DNA of 64,000 bases from G965267425 sp965267425 (GCA_965267425.1 OZ253959.1:3097836-3161835); one strand, 5' to 3'. Positions 16,848 to 25,545 are shown, counted from the stretch's first letter. Notes: a model not told the origin generated them from the sequence alone. Program-made: numbers and translations.

Positions 16848-18977
16848 TCAAGAAGTTTCTACTTCTTCTTCATGTTTATGTATCAATTCCTCTTGCAATT
16901 TGCCAGGGACAGGGGCAAATTCGGCAAACTTTCCCTTAAAACTTGCACGGCCTTGAGTAATCGATCGCAAGGAAGTAGAATATTTATACAATTCAGATTG
17001 AGGTGTTTTAGCCTTGATGATCTGATAATTGCCTTTATTATCCATTCCCATTATGATGGATCTTCTGGTCTGTAAATCGGTTACCACATCCCCCATGATC
17101 TCTTCAGGCACTAATACTTCCAACTCCTGCACTGGTTCAAGCAATTTAGGCTGGGCCTGAATAAATGCTTCCTTAAAGGCCATGGCCCCGGCAATTTTGA
17201 ATGAAATATCATTGCTATCTACCGGGTGCATTTTACCATCATATAAAATGACGCGGACATCACGGACATAGGATCCTGTAAGTGGTCCGTTTTCCATACG
17301 CTCCAAAATTCCTTTTTCGATTGATGGAATATATCTGGCATCAATAACACCTCCTACGATGCAATTGTAAAAAATCATTTTACCACCCCACTTCAGGTCA
17401 TATTCCTTTTTGCCACGAATATTAAACCCTTCCGGCTCAGGCATTCCTTCTGTGTAAGGCTCTACCTTTATGCGCACTTCTCCAAATTGTCCTGCACCCC
17501 CTGACTGCTTTTTATGTCGATAGGTTGCATTTGCGGCTCGTTGAATGGTTTCTCTATATGCGATTCTTGGCTTGTTAAACTCCACCCCCATTTGATAAAC
17601 ATTTTCCAATGTCCATTTGGTGGTTGTGAGATGTAATTCTCCCTGGCAAGAAAGAATAACTTGCTTCAATTCATTTGAATATTCAACCTGAACCGTTGGA
17701 TCTTCACTGTGAATTTTTCTCAGCACCTCACTTAATTTTTCATCATCCTTTTTGGTGGTTGCTTGAATGGCCACCTGCATTCTGGCATCTGGGAATTGAA
17801 TGGGTCGTACATTGCACGCAATTTTCGGATCATGAAGCGTATGATTGGTTTCCGTGCTTTTCAGTTTTAACGTGGCGCCAATGTCACCGGCCGAAAGTTT
17901 ATTCACTGGATTTCTATTTTTGCCATCCATGATGAACAACTGATTCATTATTTCTTCTTGCCCTGTTTCAGAGTTTGTCAGGTGCATTCCTTGTTCCAAT
18001 TCGCCCGACAAAACTTTAAAGAAGGTCACTTTCCCTAAATTGGATTCGTGCAAGGTTCTGAAAACAAACAAGATGGCTGGTCCTGTGGCTTCACTTTTTA
18101 TTTCTTCACCTTCTTTGGTATGTTCCGGTTCCATCTCCAAAGCACTCGGTGCAACATTATCAATGAACCCCATGAGTCTTCCACTGCCCATATCATTTTT
18201 AGCAGACAAACAGAAAACCGGAAATACCTCATGCTTCATCATTCCAATTTTCAATCCTTTTCTCATTTCATCCTCATCCAGATTGCCCTTTTCAAAATAC
18301 TTTTCCATTAATTCTTCATCGTTTTCAGCAGCTTTTTCAACAAGTTCATTGTGCAATTGATCGGCTCGTTCTTTTTGATCTTCAGGAATAGGTAACTTAT
18401 TTGGTTTTCCGCCTTCAGGAGGAAACTCATACATCACCATTTTTAGTAAGTCAATGATTTTATTAAATCCTTCTCCCTCATTGATTACGTATTGCATAAG
18501 TACAGCATTATTTCCATAATGATTTTTTATACTCTCTACCGTGGTTTCAAATTTCGCATTTGGGTGATCGAGTTGATTGATGGCAAAAATGACAGGCTTT
18601 CGATATCTGTCCACATAATTCCATATCAATTCAGTACCTACTTCTACTCCATATTGAGCATTGATAAGCATAAGACAAGTGTCACAAACTCTGAGAGAGG
18701 GAATGATTTCACCTATGAAATCATCGAGTCCAGGTGTATCTATTAGGTTGATTTTGTAATTTCTCCATTCCGTGTGTAAAGGTGTGGCATAAACGGACAT
18801 TTCACGTTGATGTTCAATTTCGTGGTAATCGGATATGGTATTTTTACTTTCTATGGTTCCTCGCCTGGAAATCAGTCCGGCTTCAAAGGTCATGGTTTCG
18901 GCAAGTGTGGTCTTACCGCTTTTCGAGCTGCCAACAATGGCAACATTTTTAATGTGTTTATCATCATATACTTTCAT
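16848..18977 (-). CDS. EF-G paralogue lacking the catalytic histidine (EF-G2-like)
   Basis: A 709-residue translational GTPase with the full EF-G domain order: G domain, domain II near 300-390, domain III near 400-470, domain IV with YRHKKQSGGAGQFGEV near 480-500, and domain V. The P-loop GSSKSGKT (16-23) is intact. However, the G3 motif reads DTPGLDDF (80-87), with Leu84 where canonical EF-G has the catalytic His (DTPGHVDF). Switch I reads QREMSVYA instead of the usual ERGITI pattern, and G4 is NQLD rather than NKxD. It is therefore a paralogue, not the housekeeping factor. A Bacteroides EF-G2 without GTPase activity has been reported to support translation under starvation; this protein has the same type of change, but orthology is inferred. 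Confidence 0.88.
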   Translation of the reverse strand: MKVYDDKHIKNVAIVGSSKSGKTTLAETMTFEAGLISRRGTIESKNTISDYHEIEHQREMSVYATPLHTEWRNYKINLIDTPGLDDFIGEIIPSLRVCDTCLMLINAQYGVEVGTELIWNYVDRYRKPVIFAINQLDHPNAKFETTVESIKNHYGNNAVLMQYVINEGEGFNKIIDLLKMVMYEFPPEGGKPNKLPIPEDQKERADQLHNELVEKAAENDEELMEKYFEKGNLDEDEMRKGLKIGMMKHEVFPVFCLSAKNDMGSGRLMGFIDNVAPSALEMEPEHTKEGEEIKSEATGPAILFVFRTLHESNLGKVTFFKVLSGELEQGMHLTNSETGQEEIMNQLFIMDGKNRNPVNKLSAGDIGATLKLKSTETNHTLHDPKIACNVRPIQFPDARMQVAIQATTKKDDEKLSEVLRKIHSEDPTVQVEYSNELKQVILSCQGELHLTTTKWTLENVYQMGVEFNKPRIAYRETIQRAANATYRHKKQSGGAGQFGEVRIKVEPYTEGMPEPEGFNIRGKKEYDLKWGGKMIFYNCIVGGVIDARYIPSIEKGILERMENGPLTGSYVRDVRVILYDGKMHPVDSNDISFKIAGAMAFKEAFIQAQPKLLEPVQELEVLVPEEIMGDVVTDLQTRRSIIMGMDNKGNYQIIKAKTPQSELYKYSTSLRSITQGRASFKGKFAEFAPVPGKLQEELIHKHEEEVETS

Positions 18978-19107
18978 CAGTTTTGTTTTAGTTACGGGAC
19001 AAAAATGTCGGGAGTACAGTAAATATAACTGATGAGAATGAAAAAAGCAATAGCTAACTCCTTCTTAATGAACACTTAAAAGAACCGCCGTAAATTTTGA
19101 TTTGACA

Positions 19108-20070
19108 TTAGGGACGAAACCTTAAGGGTTGAAATGGCACGACTACTTCACTGTTGGAAATTCCCCGAATTCTAATAAACCTTCTTCTGAAATTTTGATA
19201 GGCAATTTGATTTCCCTCATGGGTGGGAAAAGTCCAGGGAGTTGACATGGTATGATGATTCAGAAAACCTCTCAATTGCTGGCTATGGGTATAGTTAGGA
19301 TGTTCATATAGAACAGCAAGTTCATCAGCTGTTAACATTCTTCTTTCAGGGCCTTCAAATATTGGTCTTCCTTCATATATTTCTCCTATTGGCGGAAGGT
19401 ACATTGGCATTAATCCAAGCGATTCATTCCGCCATATCCTTCTTTCTTGTATAAAAATTCTTCGACCAATGCCACTTGATTCAATGTGAGCTTCCGCCGC
19501 CTGATGAGATAAATAATGAGAATTTGAAGCCACTGATCCTAAATCAGCCATTCGAAAATACGTATCTTCTTGATTGGGTGTGCGACTGAACTGGTTTGAA
19601 ATTAAGCCCCTCGTGCCTGAGGTGTAAACTCTCAAGCACATTTCAGGCATCCTTCTTCCTGGTGGAAATTCAGGTGAAATCTGTTCCAAAATCATCTTTT
19701 CCACCTGACTATTGATTTGCTCATAATAGTACAAGGCATCATTGTTCACTCTTCCTAAAAATTGTTGGCTTCCATTTTGTATGGCAAAATCAAAACCTCT
19801 ATAAAAACGTACATGTTCGTCTCCAAATCGATTGGTAAGAATCTGAACTGATGATTCTGGTGCCCTTCCATTTTTGTCCACAAAGGATTTAGGGTTGTTA
19901 GCAAAAGCTTCGTATGCATTTGAATTGATGTGTTTGGGATCACTGGCCATGAAAGAGTTGATAGTAGCGCTGAAAATTGTAGTGGTTACCAGTTGACTTT
20001 TATTCATATGAGTCATGATAGTCAACAAGGCAATAACCCATACTATTATTGACATTAAATTCACACGCAT
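19108..20070 (-). CDS. Tandem-family exported protein 1 (RHS-core-like tag plus unknown domain)
   Basis: First in position of four adjacent paralogues; not a family I can name. The ATG at 20070 gives 320 residues starting MRVNLMSIIVWVIALL, a signal or anchor segment; a longer frame from a GTG at 20112 is possible. Residues about 44-68 read like the end of an RHS-repeat core (SDP...N...Y-AFANNPKSFVDKNG). A shared domain of about 250 residues follows: FPPGRRMPEM, VYTSGTRG, IESSGIGRRIF, LYEHPNYTHSQQLRGFLN and RRRFIRIRGISNSEVVVPF. No catalytic motif is evident. Closest to copy 2, with a nearly identical leader and a duplicated intergenic segment. It may be a secreted effector or toxin-like protein, but no immunity gene is visible. 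Confidence 0.75.
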   Translation of the reverse strand: MRVNLMSIIVWVIALLTIMTHMNKSQLVTTTIFSATINSFMASDPKHINSNAYEAFANNPKSFVDKNGRAPESSVQILTNRFGDEHVRFYRGFDFAIQNGSQQFLGRVNNDALYYYEQINSQVEKMILEQISPEFPPGRRMPEMCLRVYTSGTRGLISNQFSRTPNQEDTYFRMADLGSVASNSHYLSHQAAEAHIESSGIGRRIFIQERRIWRNESLGLMPMYLPPIGEIYEGRPIFEGPERRMLTADELAVLYEHPNYTHSQQLRGFLNHHTMSTPWTFPTHEGNQIAYQNFRRRFIRIRGISNSEVVVPFQPLRFRP

Positions 20071-20118
20071 AAACTCGGATTTTGAACAAGCAATAACCAA
20101 AAGAAACTGCACACTAAC

Positions 20119-20240
20119 ATGATTGACTCACTTATCATTTGACCTACGTTTTTTAATTAGATAATTCAGTTGCAAAATGAATTTCACATTCTTTCAAAAG
20201 AATTTATGTAATCCTATTCAATTGATCTCAAACGCTGAAA
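20119..20240. repeat. Intergenic direct repeat, copy A
   Basis: The spacer between tandem-family genes 1 and 2 is nearly the same as the spacer between genes 2 and 3, offset by 1112 bases. The shared landmarks are ATGATTG near the 5' end, CATTTGACCTACGTTTTTTA in the middle, and CAATTGATCTCAAACGCTG running into the end of gene 2. This indicates a recent duplication of a unit of about 1.1 kb (gene plus spacer). Confidence 0.8.
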
Positions 20241-21182
20241 CGGCACCACAACCTCACTATTGTTAACGCCATGAATGCGAATAAATCTTCTTCGATAATT
20301 ATGATATCCGTACTGAACGGGATAATTGCTTGGAAAGGTCCATGGTCGCGGCATGCTCATATAATTTAAGAACCCTCTCAGCTGTTGACTATATTCAAAA
20401 TTTGGATGTTGGTATAGAAACCCCAATTCTTCAGCTGTCAATATTCTATCTTCTGGTGATTCGAACATATGTCTGTGTTCAGCGGCCATAGCTAAGGGGG
20501 GATCATACATGGAGTTGTGGAGCTGATTCGCTTGTCTCCATATGCTCAACTCATCTCTAAAAACTCGTTCACCAACACCTGAAGATTCAATGACGGCCTC
20601 TATAGATTGTTGAAAAAGGTATTGAGAATTGGTAGATAGGGGTTCAAAATCAGCATGCCTAAAATAACTTCTTGGAATTCTCGGTCTCGAATTGGTATGT
20701 AAATCAAACCCCCTGACACCTGACGTATAGACTTCTGTCGCCAATTCAGGCATATTTAAACCAGGAGGAAAAGAAGGTAATTGTTGTGAGAGCTCAGTCC
20801 TTACGAGAGTTGTTGTTAGATAATTGAATAAGTCATATTCTTCAATTGCATCATTATTTATAGTTCCCAGTGCAATAGCGCCATTGCCTCTTGTTAAGTA
20901 CTGATTAAATCTGTGATAATACACTTGATCGTCTCTGCCGAATCGATTGGTAAGAATCTGAAGTGCTGATTCCGGAGCTCTTCCATTTTTGTCCACAAAA
21001 GATAATGGGTTGTTAGTAAAGGCTTCAAAAACATTTGAATTGACGTGTTTGGGATCATTCACCATGAAAGAGTTGACGGTAGAGTTGAAAATTGTGGTTA
21101 CCTGTTGACTTTTATTCATCTTAGTCGTGATATTCAACAAGGCAATAACCCATACTATCATTGACATTAAATTTACTTGCAT
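20214..21182 (-). CDS. Tandem-family exported protein 2 (RHS-core-like tag plus unknown domain)
   Basis: Second of the four paralogues, 322 residues from the ATG at 21182 (MQVNLMSMIVWVIALL). The signal-like segment is followed by the RHS-core-like tag ending NNPLSFVDKNGRAPES, then the common domain: FPPGLNMPEL, VYTSGVRG, IESSGVGERVF, LYQHPNFEYSQQLRGFLN, and YRRRFIRIHGVNNSEVVVPF. Variable stretches (about 90-140 and 195-230) separate these conserved blocks, a pattern of a fold under diversifying pressure. The C-terminal LRSIE is shared with copy 3. Function unknown. It is separated from genes 1 and 3 by the same 143-base repeated spacer. Confidence 0.75.
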   Translation of the reverse strand: MQVNLMSMIVWVIALLNITTKMNKSQQVTTIFNSTVNSFMVNDPKHVNSNVFEAFTNNPLSFVDKNGRAPESALQILTNRFGRDDQVYYHRFNQYLTRGNGAIALGTINNDAIEEYDLFNYLTTTLVRTELSQQLPSFPPGLNMPELATEVYTSGVRGFDLHTNSRPRIPRSYFRHADFEPLSTNSQYLFQQSIEAVIESSGVGERVFRDELSIWRQANQLHNSMYDPPLAMAAEHRHMFESPEDRILTAEELGFLYQHPNFEYSQQLRGFLNYMSMPRPWTFPSNYPVQYGYHNYRRRFIRIHGVNNSEVVVPFQRLRSIE

Positions 21183-21230
21183 AAACTTGGATTTTGAACA
21201 GGCAATTACCAAATGAAACCGTTCATTAAA

Positions 21231-21352
21231 ATGATTGCCTCACTTAACATTTGACCTACGTTTTTTAATAAGATAATTCATTAGCAATAGACACTTCACA
21301 TTCCATCAAAAGAATTTATTTAATCTTATTCAATTGATCTCAAACGCTGAAA
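21231..21352. repeat. Intergenic direct repeat, copy B
   Basis: Counterpart of the segment at 20119-20240, lying between tandem-family genes 2 and 3. The similarity continues into the 3' ends of genes 2 and 3 (shared CAATTGATCTCAAACGCTG), so the repeat boundary is within a gene-sized duplication rather than a separate element. No terminal inverted repeats or transposase were seen. Confidence 0.8.
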
Positions 21353-22438
21353 CGGTATTACCACTTGAGTGTTCCCTGTCCCTTCAATTCGAATAGATCT
21401 TGCTCTAAAATTATAGTATTCGCTTTGAAGATCTTGATTCTCTGGAAATGTCCAAGACCTTGGCATAGAATAGTGATTCAAAAAACCTCTTAATCTTTGT
21501 GATTCATCAAAATCTGGATGTTCATACAGATGTGCTAATTCACTTGCATTTAACATACGGTTCTCGGGTTCAACAAAATACGGTTGACCTTGATATAAAT
21601 ATTCTCTGGGTGGGTAATAAATTGGAATTTCAGGGCCATTCCGCCAAAGTGGTAGTTCATGTTCTAAAAAAATTCTTCCTAAACCTGATGATTCAAGAAA
21701 CGCCTCCATTGCCCTTTGAGATAAAAATTGTGATGATGAATGAAGTGGCGGTAAATCAGGTATTCGAAAATATGACCCTCGAAGGTAATCTTGAATTACT
21801 ACCCTGCGCATGTTAGGATAAGTGAATGGGCCCGTATAATGTAAAATATGATTCATTCTACTTTCTATTCCACGCGTGCCCGATGTATACACTTCAAAAG
21901 CTAACTCTCTCATTTTACATCCCGGTGGAAAACGCTGAGTTATCAATGCTCTTAAATTTTCATTAATTTGACTATTCAATCTTTCCAGGCGTGCTATTCT
22001 GGCGATGGGAATACTTCCAAAATAATTGCTAAGTTCCCTGCTGTCCATAAGCGATTGAAATATTGTGTATTGTTGATTTCTGGCCGTTCCAAATTCACGT
22101 GTTAATAATTGCAAAGCTGATTCCGGTGCCCATCCATTTTTGTCCACAAAAGATAATGGGTTGTTAGCAAAGGCTTCAAATACATTTGAATTGATGTGTT
22201 TGGGATCTGAAGTAATGAACGCACCTACTTTAGTTTCAAAATAGGTTTGAACGCAATTATTGAGGTATTTATTCCTGTACATCAACAGCAAATTGAGCGC
22301 TAAAAGAATTGTGATATGAAAAGAAAGCATAGGATTGAACAATTGAAGCACACAAATCAAGAAATTTAGATTCGTAATCTTATTCGCGAATTTGTGAATA
22401 TCTTGATTACGAAATCTCCTTAGACTACCTCTTACCAT
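21326..22438 (-). CDS. Tandem-family exported protein 3 (RHS-core-like tag plus unknown domain)
   Basis: Third paralogue, 370 residues from an ATG 5 bases after the stop of copy 4, so translational coupling with it is likely. The N terminus differs from copies 1 and 2: a basic segment, then two hydrophobic stretches (about 24-52), so it may be membrane-anchored; a start at the internal Met37 (22330) would leave one. The tag NNPLSFVDKNGWAPES and the shared blocks FPPGCKMREL, VYTSGTRG, LESSGLGRIF, LYEHPDFDESQRLRGFLN and VVIPFQRLRSIE are all present. An insertion of about 20 residues follows the VYTSGTRG block. Function unknown. Confidence 0.75.
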   Translation of the reverse strand: MVRGSLRRFRNQDIHKFANKITNLNFLICVLQLFNPMLSFHITILLALNLLLMYRNKYLNNCVQTYFETKVGAFITSDPKHINSNVFEAFANNPLSFVDKNGWAPESALQLLTREFGTARNQQYTIFQSLMDSRELSNYFGSIPIARIARLERLNSQINENLRALITQRFPPGCKMRELAFEVYTSGTRGIESRMNHILHYTGPFTYPNMRRVVIQDYLRGSYFRIPDLPPLHSSSQFLSQRAMEAFLESSGLGRIFLEHELPLWRNGPEIPIYYPPREYLYQGQPYFVEPENRMLNASELAHLYEHPDFDESQRLRGFLNHYSMPRSWTFPENQDLQSEYYNFRARSIRIEGTGNTQVVIPFQRLRSIE

Positions 22439-22443
22439 TCCTA

Positions 22444-23454
22444 TTATTCAGGTAGCGTTATTCTTCTAAATGGCACTGTTGCATGTGTATTGTTAATTCC
22501 TCGAATGGTGACAAACCGACGTCGATAGTTCTGATAAACCATCTGTGTATCTTGAGTCATATTATTTGGAAGTAGATTTCTTCTTAATTCCTGATAATTA
22601 ACATATGCAGTAAGCCGATCCGTGTATAAATAATTAGGTGAACTATATAATGTTGCCCATTCATCAGCTGTGAGGTAACCTAATCCCAAATCCAATGCAC
22701 GTTGTCCTAAAATAGAAGGAACATACAATGGGCCAAAACTACCCACCATTCTAGACCAAGTTGCTTCTTCTTCATCAAAAATTTGTCTGCCCACGCCTGT
22801 TGCTTCTAAATGTTGTTCCATAGCTTGGTAACGTAAATGTTGAGCGGGGTTTGTTCTTGGTCCGAAGTCAGTAACTCTGTCATATTGATTTGATATATGA
22901 GTTCTATATTCACCTCTTAAGTGTCCTCCTTCAGATGATACATGAAATCTTCTTTCAGCAACAGGAAAATTTCTTCTGATTCCGGATCTGTATACCTCTG
23001 AAGCAAATTCATTAATTTGATAACCTGGAGGCAAATTTAGACGTCGAATATTCCTGGCTATTTGCCCTTCTGTTCCAGAATTAACCGTATTATACATTGG
23101 AATGTTGTTTCTATTGACCTGTCCCAGTAAATCAACATTTTCATTAGCCAAATCAAACAATTGATAGTTTAAAGTACGTTGCGCACCATATGTTCTCGTT
23201 AATATTTGAGTAGCATTTTCAGGCGCTTTACCCGAATTATCAGTAAACGATATGGGGTTATTATTAAATGCTTCGAAAATATTGGAGTTGATTTTTTCCA
23301 AATCTGGGGTCAGAAATGCCTCAACATTAACCGAGAAATGACTGTTGGATTCTATCGAACTCTTGCATTCCGTTGCTTCCATTTTAAAGATGGTCGAGAG
23401 AAGTAATGATAAAATAACTGCTTGATTGCAAAACATCATTCGTGCTTTTTTCAT
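22444..23454 (-). CDS. Tandem-family exported protein 4, most divergent copy
   Basis: Fourth and most divergent paralogue, 336 residues from the ATG at 23454. MKKARMMFCNQAVILSLLLS is a clear signal peptide, which argues against the longer frame to 23532. The RHS-core-like tag is altered (NNNPISFTDNSGKAPEN), as are the shared blocks: LPPGYQINEF, VYRSGIRR, LEATGVGRQIF, LYSSPNYLYTDRLTAYVN, YRRRFVTIRGINNTHATVPF. It is transcribed first, directly downstream of the AlkD-like gene. Its divergence suggests it is the older copy, with copies 1 and 2 the youngest pair. Function unknown. Confidence 0.75.
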   Translation of the reverse strand: MKKARMMFCNQAVILSLLLSTIFKMEATECKSSIESNSHFSVNVEAFLTPDLEKINSNIFEAFNNNPISFTDNSGKAPENATQILTRTYGAQRTLNYQLFDLANENVDLLGQVNRNNIPMYNTVNSGTEGQIARNIRRLNLPPGYQINEFASEVYRSGIRRNFPVAERRFHVSSEGGHLRGEYRTHISNQYDRVTDFGPRTNPAQHLRYQAMEQHLEATGVGRQIFDEEEATWSRMVGSFGPLYVPSILGQRALDLGLGYLTADEWATLYSSPNYLYTDRLTAYVNYQELRRNLLPNNMTQDTQMVYQNYRRRFVTIRGINNTHATVPFRRITLPE

Positions 23455-23531
23455 TTGACAAAAAGCAAATGTGTTTGTAGTGGAATTATGCAAAAAGCTA
23501 ATTACCCTTATTCCCAAAATTAGCGGATACA

Positions 23532-24218
23532 CTATAGGTGCTTCAGTGCTTCCCTTTTACTTAGGGTGGCCAATTGATGGGTTTGGACAAATTTCAATAC
23601 GGTATCAGGTTCAGACTTCGCATACTCTCTGAGTGACCAACCTATCGCCTTTTGAATAAAAAACTCCTTGGAATCAGAATGATTTAAAATAATTTGTTTC
23701 AAAAGATTAAAATCCGTTTCATTTTTATATTTCAATTGAAATAAAATAGCAGACCTATTTAACCACATGTTGGAATTGCCATTCCAATTCGAAACAACTG
23801 AATGTATATGCTTGGGAAATTTCTGAAAATAATATCCCACCATTTTACTCGATAGCATATCTACTGTGTCCCACCAGGATTTGCTGACAATTAGTTTCTC
23901 CAAAAGAAAAACCTGCTTTTCATCCCAACTCTTTCTACTTTCATACAATAGATCCAATGCCACCATTTGAAATTCCCTTTCTTCCAAATTCCAAAGTGTT
24001 TCCACAACATTATTTATCGAAAACAAGTCAGACGGCAATGGATACTCATGTTTAAAAGATTTCCAAATTGATTTTCTTAGCGGTTGCTGAATTCCGTAAT
24101 AAGTGAATTTATTCTTCATGTATCTTTTCATCTTTAAGGCCATTGTTTCATTTCGATTGTTTTCGAATTGACGTATAAGAGGTCTTAGGTATGTTTCAGA
24201 TGAAAAACTCGAATTCAT
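23532..24218 (-). CDS. AlkD-like DNA alkylation repair protein
   Basis: A 228-residue, all-helical HEAT-like repeat protein of the DNA alkylation repair (AlkD) family. Family-like stretches are MKRYMKNKFTYYGIQQPLRK at the N terminus, the W-rich LWNLEEREFQMVALDLL, SKSWWDTVDMLSSKMVG in the middle, and FFIQKAIGWSLREYAKSEP near the end. AlkD enzymes remove positively charged alkylated purines such as 3- and 7-methyl adducts by a non-base-flipping glycosylase mechanism. The gene lies upstream of the four tandem paralogues on the same strand, with the stop 77 bases before the first of them. A functional link is not obvious. Confidence 0.9.
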   Translation of the reverse strand: MNSSFSSETYLRPLIRQFENNRNETMALKMKRYMKNKFTYYGIQQPLRKSIWKSFKHEYPLPSDLFSINNVVETLWNLEEREFQMVALDLLYESRKSWDEKQVFLLEKLIVSKSWWDTVDMLSSKMVGYYFQKFPKHIHSVVSNWNGNSNMWLNRSAILFQLKYKNETDFNLLKQIILNHSDSKEFFIQKAIGWSLREYAKSEPDTVLKFVQTHQLATLSKREALKHL

Positions 24219-24420
24219 ATTTCTCGAAAAACGGCTTTACAATTTACTGTTATCTCAATAATTAACCAGCCGATTATTTCCAATACAGAGATTTTAAACC
24301 TTTTATAATACATTGTTGAATTTCAAAGCTTTAGTGTTCGTTTTGATAATAGAAATTTAATATTGAAAAACGAAACTTCATGTTTTTTTATACCTAATTT
24401 CGCGGCAAAATTTTTAAGAG

Positions 24421-24996
24421 ATGTTTTTTGATGGAGTAGAAATATTAACGGCAACTATGATTTTATTTGCCGTTATTGACATTTTCGGGTCGATTCCGAT
24501 TATTATTCGATTGAGGCAGCAAGCAGGTCATATTCAATCAGAGAAGGCTACCATTGTGGCAATGATTTTGATGATTTTGTTTTTGTTTGTTGGGGAGTCC
24601 ATCTTATCCATCATCGGAATTGATGTAAATTCATTTGCTATTGCTGGTGCGTTTATCTTGTTTTTTCTTGCCTTGGAAATGATATTAGGTATCAAAATTT
24701 ATCGTGATGAAGAACCAGAAACAGCGTCCATCATTCCCATTGCATTTCCCATGATTGCAGGAGCTGGAACCCTAACCACCATTCTTTCCTTACGTGCAGA
24801 ATATCAGGTGCAAAATATCATAGTGGCCATATTATTGAATATGATTTTGGTTTATATAACACTTAAGGCCACCAAGCGATTTGAGAATTTTTTGGGAAAG
24901 GCAGGTATTGCTATCTTGCAAAAGGTCTTTGGTGTAATATTGTTGGCCATTGCTATCAAATTATTTGCATCAAACATTGGTAGTCTCATCAATTAA
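24421..24996 (+). CDS. MarC-family integral membrane protein
   Basis: A 191-residue polytopic protein with about six hydrophobic segments, typical MarC/UPF0056 length. Family-like stretches: DIFGSIPIIIRLRQ near residue 22, GAFILFFLALEMILGI near 80, IPIAFPMIAGAGTLTTIL near 103 (the conserved P-x-x-x-GPG-like loop), and KVFGVILLAIAIKLFASNI at the end. MarC was first named for multiple antibiotic resistance, but its transported substrate is not established. It begins a plus-strand group with rnhA and the carboxylase; the 202-base gap upstream separates it from the divergent AlkD-like gene and must hold both promoters. Confidence 0.92.
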   Translation: MFFDGVEILTATMILFAVIDIFGSIPIIIRLRQQAGHIQSEKATIVAMILMILFLFVGESILSIIGIDVNSFAIAGAFILFFLALEMILGIKIYRDEEPETASIIPIAFPMIAGAGTLTTILSLRAEYQVQNIIVAILLNMILVYITLKATKRFENFLGKAGIAILQKVFGVILLAIAIKLFASNIGSLIN

Positions 24997-25014
24997 TACC
25001 TGAGGTAAACAAAA

Positions 25015-25485
25015 GTGGCAAGTAGAATAACCATTTTCACAGATGGAGCAGCCAAAGGAAATCCTGGCCCAGGAGGTTATGGTGTTGTGCTTATTTCAGG
25101 AAAACATAGGAAGGAATTATCCGCTGGATTTCGCAAGACCACCAATAATCGTATGGAATTGTTAAGTGTGATTGTTGGATTAGAGGTATTAAAGCATCAA
25201 GGTTCAGACGTTACTATTTATTCAGATTCCAAATATGTAGTGGACGCCGTAGAAAAAGGTTGGCTTTTTGGATGGGAAAAAAAACATTTTAGTGGAAAGA
25301 AAAATGCCGATTTGTGGATGCGATTTCTGCGCATCTATAGAAAGCACAATGTGTCATTTAAATGGGTGAAAGGCCATGCAGGTATTCCTGAAAATGAACG
25401 ATGTGACCAACTAGCAGTTCAAGCAAGTATGCATACTGAGTTGGACATTGATGTGGTATATGAATCTGAGAATTCCGGCTTATAA
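25015..25485 (+). CDS. rnhA: Ribonuclease HI
   Basis: Cleaves the RNA strand of RNA-DNA hybrids, for instance R-loops and primer remnants. 156 residues, standard length. The catalytic acids are visible: Asp in FTDGAAKGNPGPGGYG, Glu in NNRMELL, Asp in YSDSKYVV, and Asp with the flexible His in GHAGIPENERCDQLA. The start is a GTG, preceded by the Shine-Dalgarno-like GAGGT 8 bases upstream. It lies 18 bases after the marC stop, so cotranscription is likely. Confidence 0.96.
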   Translation: MASRITIFTDGAAKGNPGPGGYGVVLISGKHRKELSAGFRKTTNNRMELLSVIVGLEVLKHQGSDVTIYSDSKYVVDAVEKGWLFGWEKKHFSGKKNADLWMRFLRIYRKHNVSFKWVKGHAGIPENERCDQLAVQASMHTELDIDVVYESENSGL

Positions 25486-25545
25486 TAAGTTCTTCAAAAC
25501 CTCTTAAAATTTCTATTTTTACAGGCTCTTGCCAAAAAGTTCTAT

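Noticed and set aside
20119..21352. Intergenic repeats as ends of a mobile element
   Set aside because: No transposase, terminal inverted repeats or target-site duplications; likeness continues into coding ends, so a gene duplication explains them.
19108..23454. Tandem array as a polymorphic toxin-immunity cassette set
   Set aside because: No small immunity-like genes alternate with the four paralogues, and no recognisable nuclease or deaminase motif was found; only the RHS-like tag supports the idea.
24219..24420. Small RNA or tRNA in the AlkD-MarC gap
   Set aside because: The 202-base gap is AT-rich with no cloverleaf, no T-loop motif and no stable hairpin; it most likely holds two divergent promoters.
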